Shown here: positions 1 through 8,795 of the stretch, one piece after another
Layout: each line of letters begins with the position of its first letter
Position numbering within the stretch: the stretch's first letter is position 1
Assembly: GCF_017916515.1 (NCBI RefSeq)
Contig: NZ_JAFMTA010000001.1
Location: 2,097,127 to 2,161,126 of the forward strand
DNA: 64,000 nt
Source: Naasia sp. SYSU D00948
GTDB lineage: Bacteria > Actinomycetota > Actinomycetes > Actinomycetales > Microbacteriaceae
Direction: 5' to 3'
Translations under genes and position numbers: made by a program
Notes under the pieces: model-generated
Seen by the model: the letters and a program-made list of their open reading frames with translations, nothing else
Told to the model about the DNA's origin: nothing
The model's database searches: none

Positions 1-2
1 GG

Positions 3-248
3 CGGATGCGCACGCTGCTCACCTCCGGCGGCCGGACGGCGCAGCCGTTTCCCGAGCTCGCCGAGCGGGAGCGCGAGGTGCTCGACCTCCTCGCGGGCGG
101 GCGCGCGAACGCGGACATCGCGCGGAAGCTCTTCCTGTCCGAGAAGACGGTGCGCAACTACGTGAGCTCGATCTTCACGAAGCTCGGCGTCCGCGACCGC
201 GCCGAGGCCATCGTCCGCGCGCGGGAGGCCGGCCTCGGCAGGAGCTGA
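3..248 (+). CDS. LuxR-family response regulator, C-terminal HTH part (5' truncated by window)
   Basis: The frame is open to the left window edge, so only the last ~80 residues are seen. They form a LuxR/NarL-type DNA-binding HTH: a [15 protein letters not shown] start, then [21 protein letters not shown] (recognition helix) and [14 protein letters not shown]. This arrangement is typical of the output domain of two-component response regulators; the receiver domain would lie upstream of the window. The ATG at 6 is probably internal. It ends 216 nt before rpsB on the same strand and is probably transcribed separately, because a promoter-like hexamer precedes rpsB. The regulon cannot be inferred. 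Confidence 0.8.
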   Translation, partial: RMRTLLTSGGRTAQPFPELAEREREVLDLLAGGRANADIARKLFLSEKTVRNYVSSIFTKLGVRDRAEAIVRAREAGLGRS

Positions 249-464
249 GCCGCCGCCGCGCACGTCCTGTAACATGGACGCCGCACCTCGCTCAGCGGGG
301 TGACTTCGCGTGCCCACCAGGCCTCCGCAGCCACCGGTCCTCTCCTCATCGAGAGGCGGCTGCGCGCCGGGCACCAGGATCCGCGGCCGACCGGTCGCGG
401 AAGGCAACCGAATCGGTGTCGCTCCCGCGCGTGCGGGCGTGCGCCGGGAACAGGAGAAACGGCC
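249..464 (+). promoter_or_regulatory. rpsB promoter and long 5' leader
   Basis: This 216-nt gap contains no convincing gene. TAACAT at 270-275 fits an actinobacterial -10 (TANNNT), which would give a leader of about 180 nt before the rpsB GTG. The leader is GC-rich with several short self-complementary stretches. Long leaders on rpsB are a known place for autoregulation by S2 in other bacteria; a regulatory structure here is inference only. Confidence 0.4.
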
Positions 465-1466
465 GTGGCCGTCGTCACCATCCGCCAGCTGCTCGACAGC
501 GGCGTCCACTTCGGGCATCAGACCCGCCGGTGGAACCCGAAGGTCAAGCGCTTCATCCTCACGGAGCGCAGCGGGATCCACATCATCGACCTCCAGCAGT
601 CGCTCGCCTACATCGACAAGGCGTACGACTTCGTGAAGGAGACCGTCGCGCACGGCGGCACCATCCTCTTCGTCGGCACCAAGAAGCAGGCGCAGGAGGC
701 CATCGCCGAGCAGGCTCAGCGGGTCGGCCAGCCGTACGTGAACCAGCGCTGGCTCGGCGGTCTGCTGACCAACTTCTCGACCGTGCACAAGCGCCTCAAC
801 CGGCTCAAGGAGCTCGACCTCGTCGACTTCGACGACACGACCAAGGGCTACACGAAGAAGGAGCTGCTCATCCAGCGCCGCGAGCGGGACAAGCTCGAGA
901 AGACGCTGGGCGGCATCCGGAACCTCGCGAAGACCCCGTCGGCGATCTGGGTCGTCGACAGCAAGCGCGAGCACCTCGCCGTCGACGAGGCCAAGAAGCT
1001 CGGCATCCCCGTGATCGGCATCCTCGACACGAACGCCGACCCGGACGAGCTCGCCTACCCGATCCCGGGCAACGACGACGCGATCCGCTCCGTCGCCCTG
1101 CTCACGCGCATCATCGCGGACGCCGCCGCTGAGGGCCTGATCCAGCGCCACCAGAAGCCGTCCGAGGGTGAGGCAGAGGCCGAGCCGCTCGCCGAGTGGG
1201 AGCGCGAGCTCCTCGAGGCCGGCCAGGCCGAGTCCGTCCCGGCCGACGTGCCCGCCACCCCGGCGGACGTCGAGGCCGCGGTGGACGCCGCTCCGGTCCG
1301 CGAGAACGACGCGGACGCGCAGGCCGACCTCACCGCGCAGGCGGACGAGACGGTCGTCCCGGAGCACGCGCCCGAGAGCCAGGACCAGGTCGAGGCGAAG
1401 ATCGAGGCCACCTCCACCGAGGACGAGAAGACGCCGCGCGGCGCCAAGCAGTCCGCATCGAAGTAA
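465..1466 (+). CDS. rpsB: 30S ribosomal protein S2
   Basis: Structural protein of the small ribosomal subunit (333 aa). The S2 signature regions are clear: the [20 protein letters not shown] start, [26 protein letters not shown], and [20 protein letters not shown]. After about residue 230 there is an acidic Glu/Ala-rich tail of ~100 residues, as is common in Actinobacteria. The GTG at 465 is chosen because AGGAG lies at 452-456 and homology begins exactly there; an upstream in-frame ATG at 300 would add 55 unrelated residues. Followed by tsf after 19 nt, the conserved rpsB-tsf operon. Confidence 0.97.
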   Translation: MAVVTIRQLLDSGVHFGHQTRRWNPKVKRFILTERSGIHIIDLQQSLAYIDKAYDFVKETVAHGGTILFVGTKKQAQEAIAEQAQRVGQPYVNQRWLGGLLTNFSTVHKRLNRLKELDLVDFDDTTKGYTKKELLIQRRERDKLEKTLGGIRNLAKTPSAIWVVDSKREHLAVDEAKKLGIPVIGILDTNADPDELAYPIPGNDDAIRSVALLTRIIADAAAEGLIQRHQKPSEGEAEAEPLAEWERELLEAGQAESVPADVPATPADVEAAVDAAPVRENDADAQADLTAQADETVVPEHAPESQDQVEAKIEATSTEDEKTPRGAKQSASK

Positions 1467-1485
1467 TCACCACAGGGAGTCAGGA

Positions 1486-2313
1486 ATGGCAAGCTTCACC
1501 GCAGCCGACGTCAAGACGCTGCGTGACCGGCTCGGCGCCGGCATGCTCGACAGCAAGAACGCGCTGGTCGAGGCGGACGGGGACATCGAGAAGGCCATCG
1601 AGATCCTTCGCGTGAAGGGCCTCAAGGGCGTCGCGAAGCGCGAGGGCCGCACCACCACCGCGGGCCTCGTGGCCGCGAAGGAAGGCGCCGGCTCCGCGAC
1701 CCTCATCGAGCTCGCGAGCGAGACCGACTTCGTCGCGAAGAACGAGCGGTTCATCGACCTGGCCGACCGGGTCCTCGAGGCCGTCGCCGCGGCCGGCGCG
1801 TCCAACGCCGAGGAGGGCAACGCCGCGGCCGCCGGGTCGCAGACCGTCGGTGAGCTCATCAACGACGAGGCTGCGCTGCTCGGCGAGAAGGTCGAGCTCC
1901 GTCGCGTCGCCAAGGTGCCGGGCGAGAAGTTCGCGATCTACCTCCACAAGACCAGCAAGGACCTGCCCCCGCAGGTCGGCGTGGTGGTCGGCTACACCGG
2001 CGACGACGCGGAGACGGCGCGGAGCATCGCTCAGCACATCGCCTTCGCGGACCCGCGCTACCTGACCCGCGACGAGGTCCCGGCCGACGTCGTGGAGCGC
2101 GAGCGCGAGATCGTCACCGAGACCGCGAAGAACGAGGGCAAGCCGGAGGCGGCGCTGCCCAAGATCATCGAGGGCCGGCTGACCGGGTTCTTCAAGGAGA
2201 TCGTGCTGCTCGACCAGCCGTACGCGAAGGACAACAAGCTCACGGTCACCAAGGTGGTTCAGGACGCGGGCCTCACCATCCAGGGCTTCGCCCGGATCAA
2301 GGTCGGCGTCTGA
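1486..2313 (+). CDS. tsf: Translation elongation factor Ts
   Basis: Guanine-nucleotide exchange factor for EF-Tu (275 aa, normal length). It begins with the UBA-like domain (ADVKTLRDRLGAGMLDSKNAL) and contains the TDFVAKNERF motif, then the two core subdomains ending in a QGFARIKVGV tail. The ATG at 1486 is preceded by GGGAGTCAGGA. It is the second gene of rpsB-tsf and is closed by a strong hairpin 17 nt downstream, so the expected continuation into pyrH-frr is interrupted here. Confidence 0.97.
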   Translation: MASFTAADVKTLRDRLGAGMLDSKNALVEADGDIEKAIEILRVKGLKGVAKREGRTTTAGLVAAKEGAGSATLIELASETDFVAKNERFIDLADRVLEAVAAAGASNAEEGNAAAAGSQTVGELINDEAALLGEKVELRRVAKVPGEKFAIYLHKTSKDLPPQVGVVVGYTGDDAETARSIAQHIAFADPRYLTRDEVPADVVEREREIVTETAKNEGKPEAALPKIIEGRLTGFFKEIVLLDQPYAKDNKLTVTKVVQDAGLTIQGFARIKVGV

Positions 2314-2329
2314 CGCCTTCCGTCGCAAC

Positions 2330-2367
2330 AGGAACGGGAGTCGCCCCTCGGGGCGGCTCCCGTTCCT
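2330..2367 (+). terminator. Strong hairpin terminator after tsf
   Basis: Two 18-nt arms (2330-2347 and 2350-2367) are complementary throughout except for one G-U wobble, with essentially no loop. There is no long U-tract, as often in GC-rich actinobacteria. It lies 17 nt after the tsf stop and separates rpsB-tsf from the sugar-acid cassette. Confidence 0.8.
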
Positions 2368-2541
2368 CGTCTCCGGGGTCCCGGGGCAGTGGGAGGATCG
2401 CGGGCCTCGCCGCCCGCAGGCCGGCATTGGTGCTCGGCGGCCGACGTCCGCGTCGGCGTCACGAGGGTGCGACGCGCCGTCGGGGAGCCGCGTCCGGCGA
2501 GCTGGGGCTTGCCCGGCGGAACACGAGCGCGAAACACTGCA

Positions 2542-2557
2542 CTGTCGGGTACGACAG
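2542..2557. promoter_or_regulatory. Candidate operator palindrome before the sugar-acid cassette
   Basis: Perfect inverted repeat CTGTCG-GGTA-CGACAG, ending 45 nt before the GTG of the kinase gene. Its size and position suit a dimeric repressor (GntR, LacI or DeoR type). No such regulator gene is adjacent, so the cognate factor is unknown. The rest of 2368-2602 shows nothing else clear. Confidence 0.4.
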
Positions 2558-2602
2558 GCGACAGCAGACCGCTGACGAGAGATCGCCGACGACGGAGTTG
2601 CT

Positions 2603-4045
2603 GTGGATCTCGACGACCTCCTGAGCCCGTTCCCCGCCTCGCGTCCCCTCGACCCGGCCGAGATCGCCGACCGCGTCCGTCGCTCCGAGCGCGTGCTCAT
2701 CGTCCTCGACGACGATCCGACCGGCACGCAGTCGATCGCGGACCTGCCGGTGCTCACGCAGTGGGAGATCACCGACTTCGAGTGGGCGCTCGACGTCGAG
2801 GCCCCGGCGATCTACGTGCTCACCAACTCGCGCAGCTTCGATCCGTCGACCGCCGAGCGGATCAACCGGGAGGTCGTGACGTCGGCGGTGAAGGCGGCGC
2901 GTGCCCGGGGCATCCGGCCGGTGTTCGCGAGCCGCAGCGACTCCACCCTGCGCGGGCACTTCCCGCTGGAGCCGGAGGTCATCGCGGCGACGCTCCAAGA
3001 GCTCGGCGAGCCGCCGATCGACGGAGTCGTCCTCGTGCCGGCGTTCCCGGACGCGGGCCGCGTCACGATCGGCGGCCTGCACGGGATGGTGGCGGACGGG
3101 GAGTTCACCCCCGTGGGCGAGACCGAGTTCGCCCGCGACTCGACCTTCGGCTACTCCTCCTCCCGGCTGGCGGACTGGGTCGAGGAGAAGAGCGAGGGCC
3201 GGATCCCGGCCGCCCACGTGGTAGAGCTCGACCTGAATGTGATCCGCGCGGGGGCGGAGCGCGTCTCCGAGGTGCTCGCCTCCGCGGCACCCGGCAGCGT
3301 CTTCGCCGCGGACGTCGTGAACGAGGACGACCTGCGGCAGCTCGGGCTCGGGCTCGAGCTCGCCGAGGAGGAGGGACGCAGCTACATCTACCGCGTCGGA
3401 CCCCCCTTCGTCCGGGCTCGCATCGGGCAGGCCCCGCGCCCGCCGCTCGAGGTCGATCGAGCGGGTGCGTCCTCCGCCGGCACGTCGGGCGGACTCGTCG
3501 TCGTCGGCTCGCACGTCGGGCTCACCAGCCGCCAGCTCGCCGATCTGACCGCGCGACGGCCCGACGCCGTCGTCGTGGAACTCGACGTGCCGTCCCTCCT
3601 CGATGCGGCGACGGCGAAGGCGACCGTCGAGGACGCGGTGCAGCGCGTCGTCTCCGCACTCGACGAGAACGACGTCATCGTCCACTCGAGCAGGACCCTG
3701 ATCCGCACCGACGACCCCGACGAGAGCCTCGCGATCTCCCGCAAGGTCTCCGATGCGCTCGTCGCGGTCGTCCGCCGCACGCTCGCGGAGCGACCGCCGA
3801 GGTTCGTCATCGCGAAGGGCGGCATCACCTCGAGCGATGTCGCGAGCCGCGGTCTCGAGATCCGCCGGGCGATGGTGCGCGGGTCCCTGTTCCCCGGGAT
3901 CGTGTCGGTGTGGGAGCCCGCCGAGGGTCCTGCCGCCGGCATCCCGTACATCGTCTTCGCCGGCAACGTCGGCTCGGACACGACGCTCACCGAAGCCGTC
4001 GAGAAGCTGTCGTCGCGCACCCAGCACTCGGCCGCTCGTCGCTGA
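2603..4045 (+). CDS. Four-carbon acid sugar kinase family protein (OtnK-like)
   Basis: 480 aa. Family (formerly DUF1537) of ATP-dependent kinases that phosphorylate 3-oxo-tetronates in L-threonate/D-erythronate breakdown. The N-terminal substrate domain carries VLDDDPTGTQS (about residues 33-43), FASRSDSTLRGH and VPAFPDAGRVT; the C-terminal nucleotide domain has GSHVGLTSRQL and FVIAKGGITSSDVA and ends with a glycine-rich FAGNVGSDTTL segment. GTG start with a weak ribosome site. The dehydrogenase and GntP permease follow with short gaps, so the three form an operon. The aldolase/decarboxylase and isomerase partners are not in the window, so the exact substrate remains uncertain. Confidence 0.85.
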   Translation: MDLDDLLSPFPASRPLDPAEIADRVRRSERVLIVLDDDPTGTQSIADLPVLTQWEITDFEWALDVEAPAIYVLTNSRSFDPSTAERINREVVTSAVKAARARGIRPVFASRSDSTLRGHFPLEPEVIAATLQELGEPPIDGVVLVPAFPDAGRVTIGGLHGMVADGEFTPVGETEFARDSTFGYSSSRLADWVEEKSEGRIPAAHVVELDLNVIRAGAERVSEVLASAAPGSVFAADVVNEDDLRQLGLGLELAEEEGRSYIYRVGPPFVRARIGQAPRPPLEVDRAGASSAGTSGGLVVVGSHVGLTSRQLADLTARRPDAVVVELDVPSLLDAATAKATVEDAVQRVVSALDENDVIVHSSRTLIRTDDPDESLAISRKVSDALVAVVRRTLAERPPRFVIAKGGITSSDVASRGLEIRRAMVRGSLFPGIVSVWEPAEGPAAGIPYIVFAGNVGSDTTLTEAVEKLSSRTQHSAARR

Positions 4046-4065
4046 GCTCCACGAAAGGCATACGT

Positions 4066-4962
4066 ATGAGCACGCCCACCATCGCCGTCCTCGGTCTCGG
4101 AGCCATGGGGCTCCCGATGGCCACCCGCCTCGCCGGCGAGTTCCCCGTCCGCGGCTTCGACATCAATCCGGCGCGGCTCGACCTCGCCGCCGACGCGGGC
4201 ATCGTCCGGTGCGACTCGGCGGCCGAGGCCACGGACGGGTCGGACGCCGTGCTGCTCGCCGTCCGCGATTCCGCCCAGCTCGAGGACGTCCTCTTCGGCG
4301 ACTCCGGGATCGCGCCGAGCCTCGGAGCAGGAGCGATCGTGATCCTCACCAGCACCGTCGGCACGGATGGGCTCGCCGGGGTGGTCTCGAGACTCGGCGA
4401 GCTCGGGGTGGACCTCGTCGACGCCCCGCTCAGCGGCGGCCCGGCCCGGGCGGGGGCGGGCGACCTGCTGATCGTCGTGGGAGCGACGCCCGAGGCGCTG
4501 GCGAAGGCGCAGCCGATCCTCGACCGGCTGGCCTCGACCCTCACCGTCGTGGGCGATCGTCCCGGCGACGGTCAAGCGCTGAAGACGGTCAACCAGCTGC
4601 TGTGCGGCGTGCACATCGCCGCCGCGGCCGAGGCGCTCGCTCTCGCGGATGCGCTGGGCCTCGACACCGACCGGACCCTCGAGGCTCTCGGGGCCGGTGC
4701 CGCCGCGTCCTTCATGCTGATGAACCGGGGACCCCGCGCCCTCCAGGCCTACGACCCCGAGGGCGCGGAGGTGCTGAGCCGCCTGGACATCTTCGTGAAG
4801 GACATGGGCATCGTGAACAAGGCTGCGCGGGCCCACCATCTCGCCACCCCGGTCGCCGCCGCGGCGGAGGGGCTCTTCCTCATCGGCGAGGCGCAGGGTC
4901 TCGGCGAACGAGACGACTCCGCGGTGATCCGCGTGATCGCGCCGCAGCGCCGCAACAGCTGA
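4066..4962 (+). CDS. NAD(P)-dependent beta-hydroxyacid dehydrogenase (LtnD/HIBADH family)
   Basis: 298 aa, usual length for this family. An N-terminal Rossmann fold with LGLGAMGLPMATRL (GxGxxG) is followed by the substrate motif DAPLSGGPARAGAGDL (about residues 118-133), the catalytic lysine in LKTVNQLL, and a C-terminal helical domain with FVKDMGIV. In sugar-acid cassettes such enzymes oxidise L-threonate or D-erythronate at C2, giving the substrate of the neighbouring kinase; that assignment is by context. The ATG is 20 nt after the kinase stop, with GAAAGG upstream. Confidence 0.85.
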   Translation: MSTPTIAVLGLGAMGLPMATRLAGEFPVRGFDINPARLDLAADAGIVRCDSAAEATDGSDAVLLAVRDSAQLEDVLFGDSGIAPSLGAGAIVILTSTVGTDGLAGVVSRLGELGVDLVDAPLSGGPARAGAGDLLIVVGATPEALAKAQPILDRLASTLTVVGDRPGDGQALKTVNQLLCGVHIAAAAEALALADALGLDTDRTLEALGAGAAASFMLMNRGPRALQAYDPEGAEVLSRLDIFVKDMGIVNKAARAHHLATPVAAAAEGLFLIGEAQGLGERDDSAVIRVIAPQRRNS

Positions 4963-4994
4963 CCCAGCCAACCCCCGCGTCGAAGGAGACAGTC

Positions 4995-6581
4995 ATGCCG
5001 GTGCCCGTCCTGCTCGCGATCGGGATCGCGGGAATCCTCCTGCTGCTCCTGCTCATCGTGCGCTTCAAGGTCAACGCGTTCCTCGCGCTGCTGATCACCA
5101 GCGTCCTCGTGGGCCTGGCGGCGGGCATCCCGCTCGCCACCATCCCTGCGACCGAGGACACCCCGGAGAGGCTGGGCATCATCCCCGCCATCATCGCCGG
5201 CATGGGCGGGACGCTCGGATCCGTGGCGATCCTCGTGGCCCTCGGATCGATGCTCGGCCGCATCATCGAGCTCTCCGGAGGCGCCTCGAGCCTCGCCGGC
5301 CGCTTCACGAAGCTGCTCGGTCCCCGCCGCGTCTCCGGCGCCCTGACGGCCGCCGCTCTCGTGCTCGCGATCCCGGTCTTCTTCGACGTCGGGTTCATCA
5401 TCCTCGTCCCGATCGTCTACGGCTTCAGTCGTGCCGCCGGCCTCGACCCCGTCAAGTTCGGGCTTCCGATCGCGGGCATCATGCTGGCCGTGCACGTCGC
5501 GGTCCCGCCGCACCCGGGGATCGTCGGCGGTGCGGCGCTGCTGGGCGCCGACATCGGGATGCTCACGCTCCTCGGCATCGCGATCGCCATCCCCCTCGGG
5601 GTCCTGTCGCACTTCGTGTCCAAGTGGATGAACCGCAAGGACTACCCGATGCTCGCCGCCACGCGGGCGATGTTCGAGTCGTCCGGCCGAGCCGGCGCCG
5701 CTTCGGCCGCCGCCGGCTCCGCTTCGGGCGCGGCCGGCTCCGCACCGCGCGACAGCGGCACCGCTCCCATCGCCTCCGGTGCTGGCACCGCCGACATCGT
5801 GGGCGGCAGCATCGCCGACGTCTCCTCCGGCAGCAGCGATGTCGACATCTCCGCCGGGACGACCCGGACGGACACGGACGCCGAAACACCCGCGCCGCCG
5901 TCGGCCGCGATGATCCTGACGCTGATCATCACTCCGCTCGTCATGATCGGGCTGGGCACCACCGGGGCGACGGTGCTGCCCGCGGGGAACCCGGCGCGCG
6001 ACATCCTCGGCTTCGTCGGCGCGCCGGTCTTCGCGCTGCTGGTGACCGTGCTGCTCGCCGGCTTCTTCCTCGGGATCCGGCGCGGCTGGAGCAGCGAGCA
6101 CATGTCGGACGTGTTCGACTCCGCGCTGCCGCCCGCCGCCGTGGTCATCCTCGTGACCGGCGCCGGTGGGGCGTTCGCCCGAATCCTCACCGAGTCCGGA
6201 ATCGGTCGCGCCCTCGCCGACACTCTGCTGGGGACCGGTCTGCCGATCATCCTGCTCGCCTTCCTCGTGTCGCTCGCCCTGCGGGCGGCACAGGGATCGG
6301 CGACCGTCGCGATCCTCACCACGGCGGGCCTCCTCACGGAAGCGGTCACCTCGGGTGGCTTCAGCCCGATGCAGATCGTGGTGATCGCCCTCGCGATCGC
6401 GTTCGGCGCGCTGGGCCTCTCGCACGTCAACGACTCCGGGTTCTGGGTCGTGACGCGCTATCTCGGTCTGAGCGTCGCCGATGGCCTGCGCACCTGGACG
6501 GTGCTCACCACCATCCTCGGAGTCGCCGGCTTCCTCCTGACGGCCGTGGTGTGGCTGCTGGTCGGGGGAGCGGCCGCATGA
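4995..6581 (+). CDS. GntP-family sugar-acid/H+ permease
   Basis: 528 aa, integral membrane symporter of the gluconate permease family, probably importing the sugar acid handled by the two preceding enzymes. Many hydrophobic helices plus the family motifs PVFFDVGFIILVPIVYGF, HVAVPPHPGIVGGAALLGA, ALRAAQGSATVAI and SHVNDSGFWV are visible. It is longer than the usual ~450 aa because of an Ala/Ser/Gly/Asp-rich low-complexity stretch at about residues 228-303 between membrane segments, presumably a cytoplasmic loop. The frame is intact across it. AAGGAG lies 5 nt before the ATG. Third gene of the operon; ends facing the APH gene. Confidence 0.88.
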   Translation: MPVPVLLAIGIAGILLLLLLIVRFKVNAFLALLITSVLVGLAAGIPLATIPATEDTPERLGIIPAIIAGMGGTLGSVAILVALGSMLGRIIELSGGASSLAGRFTKLLGPRRVSGALTAAALVLAIPVFFDVGFIILVPIVYGFSRAAGLDPVKFGLPIAGIMLAVHVAVPPHPGIVGGAALLGADIGMLTLLGIAIAIPLGVLSHFVSKWMNRKDYPMLAATRAMFESSGRAGAASAAAGSASGAAGSAPRDSGTAPIASGAGTADIVGGSIADVSSGSSDVDISAGTTRTDTDAETPAPPSAAMILTLIITPLVMIGLGTTGATVLPAGNPARDILGFVGAPVFALLVTVLLAGFFLGIRRGWSSEHMSDVFDSALPPAAVVILVTGAGGAFARILTESGIGRALADTLLGTGLPIILLAFLVSLALRAAQGSATVAILTTAGLLTEAVTSGGFSPMQIVVIALAIAFGALGLSHVNDSGFWVVTRYLGLSVADGLRTWTVLTTILGVAGFLLTAVVWLLVGGAAA

Positions 6582-6617
6582 GGACGGGCTGCACTGGGCC
6601 GGGGCCGGGGGAGGGAG

Positions 6618-6633
6618 GCGACCGCTAGGTCGC
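6618..6633. terminator. Small hairpin at the gntP / aph convergent junction
   Basis: Perfect GCGACC-GCTA-GGTCGC hairpin whose loop contains the stop codon of the minus-strand kinase gene. It follows a G-rich run. It may help end transcription between the two convergent genes; the stem is short. Confidence 0.3.
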
Positions 6634-7359
6634 GTCCCAGACGGCTCGGTAGTACGCGATGCGCTCCTCGTCCCGTGCGGCGCCGTACGCCTCCAGCAGC
6701 AGGTCCGTCCAGTCCGCGCCGTAGTTCCACTCGGTGCTCCAGGTCGCGACGGCGAGGTCCGCCCACCGGTCGGCGACTCCGAGGCGCCCGAGGTCGACGT
6801 GCGCCGTCCACTCGCCGCTGTCGTCCAGGAGCGTGTTGGGAGCGCACGCGTCGCCGTGGCACACCACGAGGCGGTCGATCGGAGGCGCCTCCTCCAGCGC
6901 CGGATCGGGCGACAGTCCCGCGGACCGTGCCCGCTCCAGTCGCTCAGGCACCGAGAAGTCGAACGGGCAGCTCTCGACCGGCAGCGCGTCGTGGAGCGCC
7001 CGCAGGCCCCGGCCGATCGCGCGGACGGCGGTCTCCGGATCCGCCAGCCAGCGGTCGTCCACGGCGCTCCTGCCGCGGACCGCCTCGGTCACGAGGCAGG
7101 ACCCGTCCTCGTCGGCCTCCAGCGCGAGCGGGCGGGGCACGGGCGTGTGCGGCGCCGCCCAGAGCAGCCGGTCCCGCTCCGCAGTGAGGTCGATCGGCGC
7201 ACCCGCGGGCGTCCACTTGAGGTAGCGGTCGTCGCCGACGCGGAACGTGATGCCGCCGACCTCGTTCTCCCACACCGCGTCGAGGGCCGCTCCGGTCGCC
7301 AGCCGGCGCGCCAGGGGAGGCACGCGAACGGGTCCGGCGGGCGGCCCGGTGATCTCCAT
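6625..7359 (-). CDS. APH(3')-family aminoglycoside phosphotransferase homologue
   Basis: 244 aa. Protein-kinase-like fold: ATP lysine in DRYLKWTP (K48), a following Glu in TAERDRLL, the Brenner motif [13 protein letters not shown] (H168, D170, N175) and [19 protein letters not shown] with the metal Asp D189. The last block closely resembles the [13 protein letters not shown] region of APH(3') kanamycin kinases. All key residues are present, so an active enzyme is plausible; whether it inactivates aminoglycosides or acts on something else is unknown. Start ATG preceded by GGAGAGGGGG. Divergent from pyrH, with overlapping -10 elements. Confidence 0.82.
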   Translation of the reverse strand: MEITGPPAGPVRVPPLARRLATGAALDAVWENEVGGITFRVGDDRYLKWTPAGAPIDLTAERDRLLWAAPHTPVPRPLALEADEDGSCLVTEAVRGRSAVDDRWLADPETAVRAIGRGLRALHDALPVESCPFDFSVPERLERARSAGLSPDPALEEAPPIDRLVVCHGDACAPNTLLDDSGEWTAHVDLGRLGVADRWADLAVATWSTEWNYGADWTDLLLEAYGAARDEERIAYYRAVWDAT

Positions 7360-7396
7360 GGGAAGCCCCCTCTCCGCCGGTACATGCGGCGGGCAC

Positions 7397-7404
7397 TAAT
7401 CTAG
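7397..7404. promoter_or_regulatory. Overlapping divergent -10 elements, aph / pyrH
   Basis: TAATCT (7397-7402, plus strand) and TAGATT (7404-7399, minus strand) overlap in one octamer. The plus element would start RNA about 28 nt before pyrH, upstream of its GGGAGGGG ribosome site; the minus element about 33 nt before the aph ATG. pyrH therefore seems to have its own promoter, separate from rpsB-tsf. Confidence 0.5.
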
Positions 7405-7436
7405 ATGCGGCACGCCTGGGAGGGGATTCGCGAAGC

Positions 7437-8153
7437 ATGACGACGAACGACCGACGACGGGTACTTCTCAAGCTCTCCGGTGAGGCCTTCGGCAACGGGG
7501 CGCTCGGCGTCGATCCCGTCGTCGTCAGCTCGCTGGCTCGGGAGATCGCCGAGGCCTCGAAGACCGTCGAGATCGCGATCGTGGTGGGCGGCGGCAACTT
7601 CTTCCGCGGAGCCCAGCTCCAGCAGGAGGGCATGGAGCGCAGCCGCGCCGACTACATGGGCATGCTGGGCACGATGATGAACGCGCTCGCCCTTCAGGAC
7701 TTCCTCGAGCAGGCCGGCGCCGAGACGCGGGTCCAGTCCGCGATCTCGATGACCCAGGTCGCCGAGCCGTACATCCCCCGCCGCGCCATCCGGCACATGG
7801 AGAAGGGCCGCGTCGTCATCTTCGGGGCCGGCGCCGGGCTGCCCTACTTCTCGACCGACACCGTGGCAGCCCAGCGCGCCCTCGAGGTGCGGGCCCAGGT
7901 CGTGCTGCTCGCGAAGAACGGCGTGGACGGGGTCTACTCCGCCGACCCGCGCCTGCACGACCACGCGGTCAAGCTCGACACCGTCACGTACCAGGACGCC
8001 CTCATCAACGGGCTCAAGGTGGTCGACTCCACCGCCTTCAGCCTCTGCATGGACAACGGCATCGACATGGTGGTGTTCGGCATCGACGGGCCCGGCAACG
8101 TGGTGAGCGCGATCCGCGGCGAGGTGCCGATCGGCACGCTCGTCCACGCCTGA
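7437..8153 (+). CDS. pyrH: UMP kinase
   Basis: 238 aa, the bacterial amino-acid-kinase-fold UMP kinase that makes UDP from UMP and ATP (hexameric, cytosolic). Key stretches: [36 protein letters not shown], the [20 protein letters not shown] catalytic region, [16 protein letters not shown] and [15 protein letters not shown]. Start ATG with GGGAGGGG about 12 nt upstream. Normally it lies next to tsf; here the sugar-acid cassette and the aph gene sit between. Confidence 0.97.
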   Translation: MTTNDRRRVLLKLSGEAFGNGALGVDPVVVSSLAREIAEASKTVEIAIVVGGGNFFRGAQLQQEGMERSRADYMGMLGTMMNALALQDFLEQAGAETRVQSAISMTQVAEPYIPRRAIRHMEKGRVVIFGAGAGLPYFSTDTVAAQRALEVRAQVVLLAKNGVDGVYSADPRLHDHAVKLDTVTYQDALINGLKVVDSTAFSLCMDNGIDMVVFGIDGPGNVVSAIRGEVPIGTLVHA

Positions 8154-8186
8154 CGCCGCGCCCCCGGCACGACCCCCCTCCCCGCC

Positions 8187-8192
8187 TAGAAT
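8187..8192 (+). promoter_or_regulatory. -10 element of frr
   Basis: TAGAAT in the 67-nt pyrH-frr gap. A transcript starting about 7 nt later would have a short leader of ~22 nt carrying the AAGGAG ribosome site at 8209-8214, so frr can be transcribed apart from pyrH. Confidence 0.5.
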
Positions 8193-8220
8193 GGGCGGGC
8201 CGACAACGAAGGAGTGCGCC

Positions 8221-8775
8221 GTGATCGCGGATGTCCTGGCCGATGCCACCGAGCGGATGAAGAAGGCCGTCGAGGTCGCCAAGGACGATCTGTCCACGGT
8301 CCGGACCGGGCGGGTGAACCCCGCGCTGTTCCAGCGGATCCTCGTCGACTACTACGGATCGCCGACGCCGCTGGCCCAGCTCGCGTCGCTCCAGACGCCC
8401 GAGGCGCGCGTCCTGATCGTGACGCCCTACGACAAGAGCGCCCTGAAGGAGATCGAGAAGGCCATCGCCTCGATGCCGAACCTCGGCGCGAACCCCTCGA
8501 ACGACGGCAACATCATCCGCGTCGTGCTCCCGGAGCTCACCGAGGACCGCCGCAAGGAGTTCGTGAAGATCGCGCGCGGCAAGGGCGAGGACGCGAAGGT
8601 GTCCATCCGGAACATCCGCCGGCGGGCGAAGGACGACCTGGACTCGCTCAAGGGCGAGGTCGGCGACGACGACCTGAGCCGCGGTGAGAAGGAGCTCGAG
8701 CAGCTCACGAAGACCCACGTCGACCAGATCGACGAGGCGCTGAAGCGGAAGGAAGCCGAGCTCCTCGAGGTGTAG
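8221..8775 (+). CDS. frr: Ribosome recycling factor
   Basis: 184 aa, normal size. With EF-G it splits post-termination ribosomes. Typical sequence: [62 protein letters not shown] and the C-terminal helix [26 protein letters not shown] start, AAGGAG 6 nt upstream. It is followed 20 nt later by cdsA, the usual actinobacterial order. Confidence 0.97.
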   Translation: MIADVLADATERMKKAVEVAKDDLSTVRTGRVNPALFQRILVDYYGSPTPLAQLASLQTPEARVLIVTPYDKSALKEIEKAIASMPNLGANPSNDGNIIRVVLPELTEDRRKEFVKIARGKGEDAKVSIRNIRRRAKDDLDSLKGEVGDDDLSRGEKELEQLTKTHVDQIDEALKRKEAELLEV

Positions 8776-8795
8776 GGGCCGGCGAGGGACACGCC

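Noticed and set aside
300-464. An in-frame ATG at 300 that would lengthen S2 by 55 residues
   Set aside because: The extra residues are basic/proline-rich and unlike any S2; AGGAG and homology both point to the GTG at 465. The stretch is leader RNA.
5680-5905. Possible frameshift or fusion in the GntP gene
   Set aside because: The same frame continues through the low-complexity region and membrane helices with family motifs lie on both sides, so it is an insertion, not a frameshift.
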